7,120 nt of DNA from positions 1-7,120 of the forward strand of contig JAUSNC010000018.1 in NCBI GenBank assembly GCA_030645645.1. Direction: 5' to 3'. Shown piece by piece: positions 6,050-7,120 of this stretch. This DNA comes from Candidatus Parcubacteria bacterium. GTDB taxonomy: Bacteria > Patescibacteriota > Minisyncoccia > Minisyncoccales > UBA6532. Positions within the stretch are counted from its first letter, which is position 1. Each line of letters opens with the position of its first letter. The position numbers were made by a program, and so were the translations under genes. Under the pieces are notes generated by a model. That model was not told the DNA's origin and searched no databases. It was given only the letters and a program-made list of their open reading frames with translations.

Positions 6050-7120
6050 TTAATTATTTTCCTGTTTTCTTCTTAAAAATGCCGGTATATCCCATTTCTT
6101 TTCTTCTTCAAGCATCTTTTTTTCCGTTTCTTCAGCCTCACGCTTCAGATCAAGCGCCGTTCTCCTGATCTTTAAAACAGCACCGCCTTCCACAACTTCT
6201 TTCTCGGTTTTTTTAATTAAGCTGACCTTTTTGCGGACAGGTTTTTTATTCGCCTTTTTTAATGGTTTTATTTTTGCGTTGGCGGTTTTTATAATTTTCA
6301 CTTTCTTTTTCGTCTTAAGTTTGACAGTCTGTGCTTTAACCGGGGGAAGTTTTATTTTCTCTTCCTCTTTTAAATTAACTCCTTTATCCGGCTTTTCCGG
6401 TTTTTCTGCGGAAGCTACGTTATTTTTTTTCTTTTTTTTGTTCTTAGGTTTCTTATTTATCTCTCCGGTGGCAAGCAGAGTTATTTTTATCTTATTCTTA
6501 TATTTTGAATCTTGTGATATGCCAAATATAATTTTCGCTTTTTTATTGAAATTATGGATTGTTCTGCTGATTTGTTCAACCTCCTGCATGCCAAGATCCT
6601 TGTCGGAGCAAATATTATACAATATCTTATCCGCCAGAAAGGAATTAGTATTATCGCCGGAATCATCCGGTAAAACATATTCATTAAGCGGGCTTAAAAC
6701 CAGTTTTTTCACCGCTTCTTCTGCCCTGTTCTCTCCTTCAGCTTCGGCATTATTCAAATATGCCAGTTTACCCTTTCCTTCTAATATGGCTTTAAGATCG
6801 GCAAAATCTATATTTATCAGTCCCGGCAAATAGATAGTTTCTATCAGCCCCTCAATATTATCCAATATTTTTTTATTCACAGCGGAGAAAGCTTTTTGAA
6901 ACGGTGTAGATTTGTCTATTATCCGGAATATCAGTTCATTCGGGAAAACCTGGAGAACATTCAAATTAGGAGAAACCCTCTCAATAGCTTTCCTGGCAAC
7001 CTGATATTTTTTATCCCCTTCAAATTTGAAAGGCATTGTGAAAATTCCAAAAGTTATTACATTCATTTCCTTTGCTATCCTGGCGAATTCTGGGACGGCG
7101 CCAGATCCAGCGCCTCCGCC
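6050..7120 (-). CDS. ftsZ: Cell division GTPase FtsZ, 5' end cut by window edge
   Basis: The frame is open from the right edge, so the 356 residues seen lack the start and first GTP-binding motifs; the ATG at 7066 is internal. FtsZ polymerises with GTP into the division ring. The fragment starts with the T4 glycine loop as GGGAGSG (family: GGGTGTG), then PEFARIAKEM. It continues with TPFQKAF, where the N of AFSAVN fits the guanine-contact position, and with LPGLINIDFAD. That segment is the T7 synergy loop and keeps both aspartates needed for GTP hydrolysis at the subunit interface. GENRAEEA and the IIFGIS...ITLLATG strands finish the core at about residue 219. A linker of about 123 residues follows with about 39 lysines. 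The end, WDIPAFLRRKQ, is the conserved C-terminal peptide that binds FtsA and other partners. The intact core and tail argue for a functional division FtsZ rather than a decayed paralogue. Confidence 0.96.
   Translation of the reverse strand, partial: GGGAGSGAVPEFARIAKEMNVITFGIFTMPFKFEGDKKYQVARKAIERVSPNLNVLQVFPNELIFRIIDKSTPFQKAFSAVNKKILDNIEGLIETIYLPGLINIDFADLKAILEGKGKLAYLNNAEAEGENRAEEAVKKLVLSPLNEYVLPDDSGDNTNSFLADKILYNICSDKDLGMQEVEQISRTIHNFNKKAKIIFGISQDSKYKNKIKITLLATGEINKKPKNKKKKKNNVASAEKPEKPDKGVNLKEEEKIKLPPVKAQTVKLKTKKKVKIIKTANAKIKPLKKANKKPVRKKVSLIKKTEKEVVEGGAVLKIRRTALDLKREAEETEKKMLEEEKKWDIPAFLRRKQENN
6060..6063 (-). promoter_or_regulatory. Probable Shine-Dalgarno AGGA for the galU-like gene
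   Basis: AGGA within the last ftsZ codons (CAGGAAAAT) lies 11 bases before the ATG at 6048, a slightly long but usable spacing. The ftsZ stop falls between the two, so re-initiation after ftsZ is also plausible. Confidence 0.4.
6423..6439 (-). repeat. Two A8 homopolymer tracts at the start of the FtsZ linker
   Basis: On the coding strand the sequence reads C-A8-G-A8-TAACG, encoding five lysines then NN. One extra A in either tract would bring the TAA at 6422-6420 into frame and end the protein right after the GTPase core. Such tracts are known slippage sites in AT-rich bacteria, but nothing here shows that slippage happens. Confidence 0.7.

Noticed and set aside
6231..6833. 200-codon open frame on the plus strand, rich in phenylalanine and leucine and looking membrane-like
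   Set aside because: It is antisense to the lysine-rich part of FtsZ; the Phe/Leu bias is just the complement of AAA/AAG lysine codons. The minus-strand frame carries clear FtsZ motifs.

Overview
The window looks like a single compact operon, read entirely on the minus strand, from an AT-rich bacterium with a very streamlined genome. The gene order along transcription (right to left) is: ftsZ (5' end cut off by the right edge), a galU-like sugar-phosphate uridylyltransferase, a stand-alone NAD(P)H-hydrate dehydratase (nnrD), a classical short-chain dehydrogenase (SDR), a seven-helix membrane protein of unknown function, a divergent enolase, a short-chain polyprenyl diphosphate synthase of type I GGPP-synthase layout, and a CYTH-domain protein (3' end cut off by the left edge). 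I suspect a Patescibacteria/CPR (Parcubacteria-like) origin from the divergent core enzymes, the tight packing and the mixed gene order. That is inference, and no marker in the window settles it. TGA is a working stop codon in three gene overlaps, so the code is not one of those that reassign TGA.

Layout. 7120-6050: FtsZ from its T4 glycine-rich loop to its C-terminal peptide, with an exceptionally lysine-rich linker. 6048-5158: GalU-like enzyme, one base after the ftsZ stop. 5161-4253: NnrD, overlapping GalU by ATGA. 4227-3457: SDR, after a 25-base gap. 3431-2745: seven-helix membrane protein, after another 25-base gap. 2748-1528: enolase, overlapping the membrane gene by ATGA. 1531-503: polyprenyl synthase, overlapping enolase by ATGA. 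491-1: CYTH protein, after 11 bases. No gap exceeds 25 bases, so there is no room for an RNA gene, mobile element or CRISPR array, and I see no internal promoter or terminator I would defend.

How the genes may work together. The set mixes division (FtsZ), sugar-nucleotide supply (GalU), cofactor repair (NnrD), NAD(P)-linked redox (SDR), lower glycolysis (enolase) and isoprenoid chain building (polyprenyl synthase). This resembles a growth-linked housekeeping operon more than one pathway. UDP-sugar and polyprenyl diphosphate production together could serve envelope glycolipid synthesis, but no glycosyltransferase is present to support this. The most unusual items are the polycationic FtsZ linker with two A8 tracts at its start, the enolase with many substitutions at conserved active-site motifs, and the uncharacterised seven-helix protein translationally coupled to that enolase.
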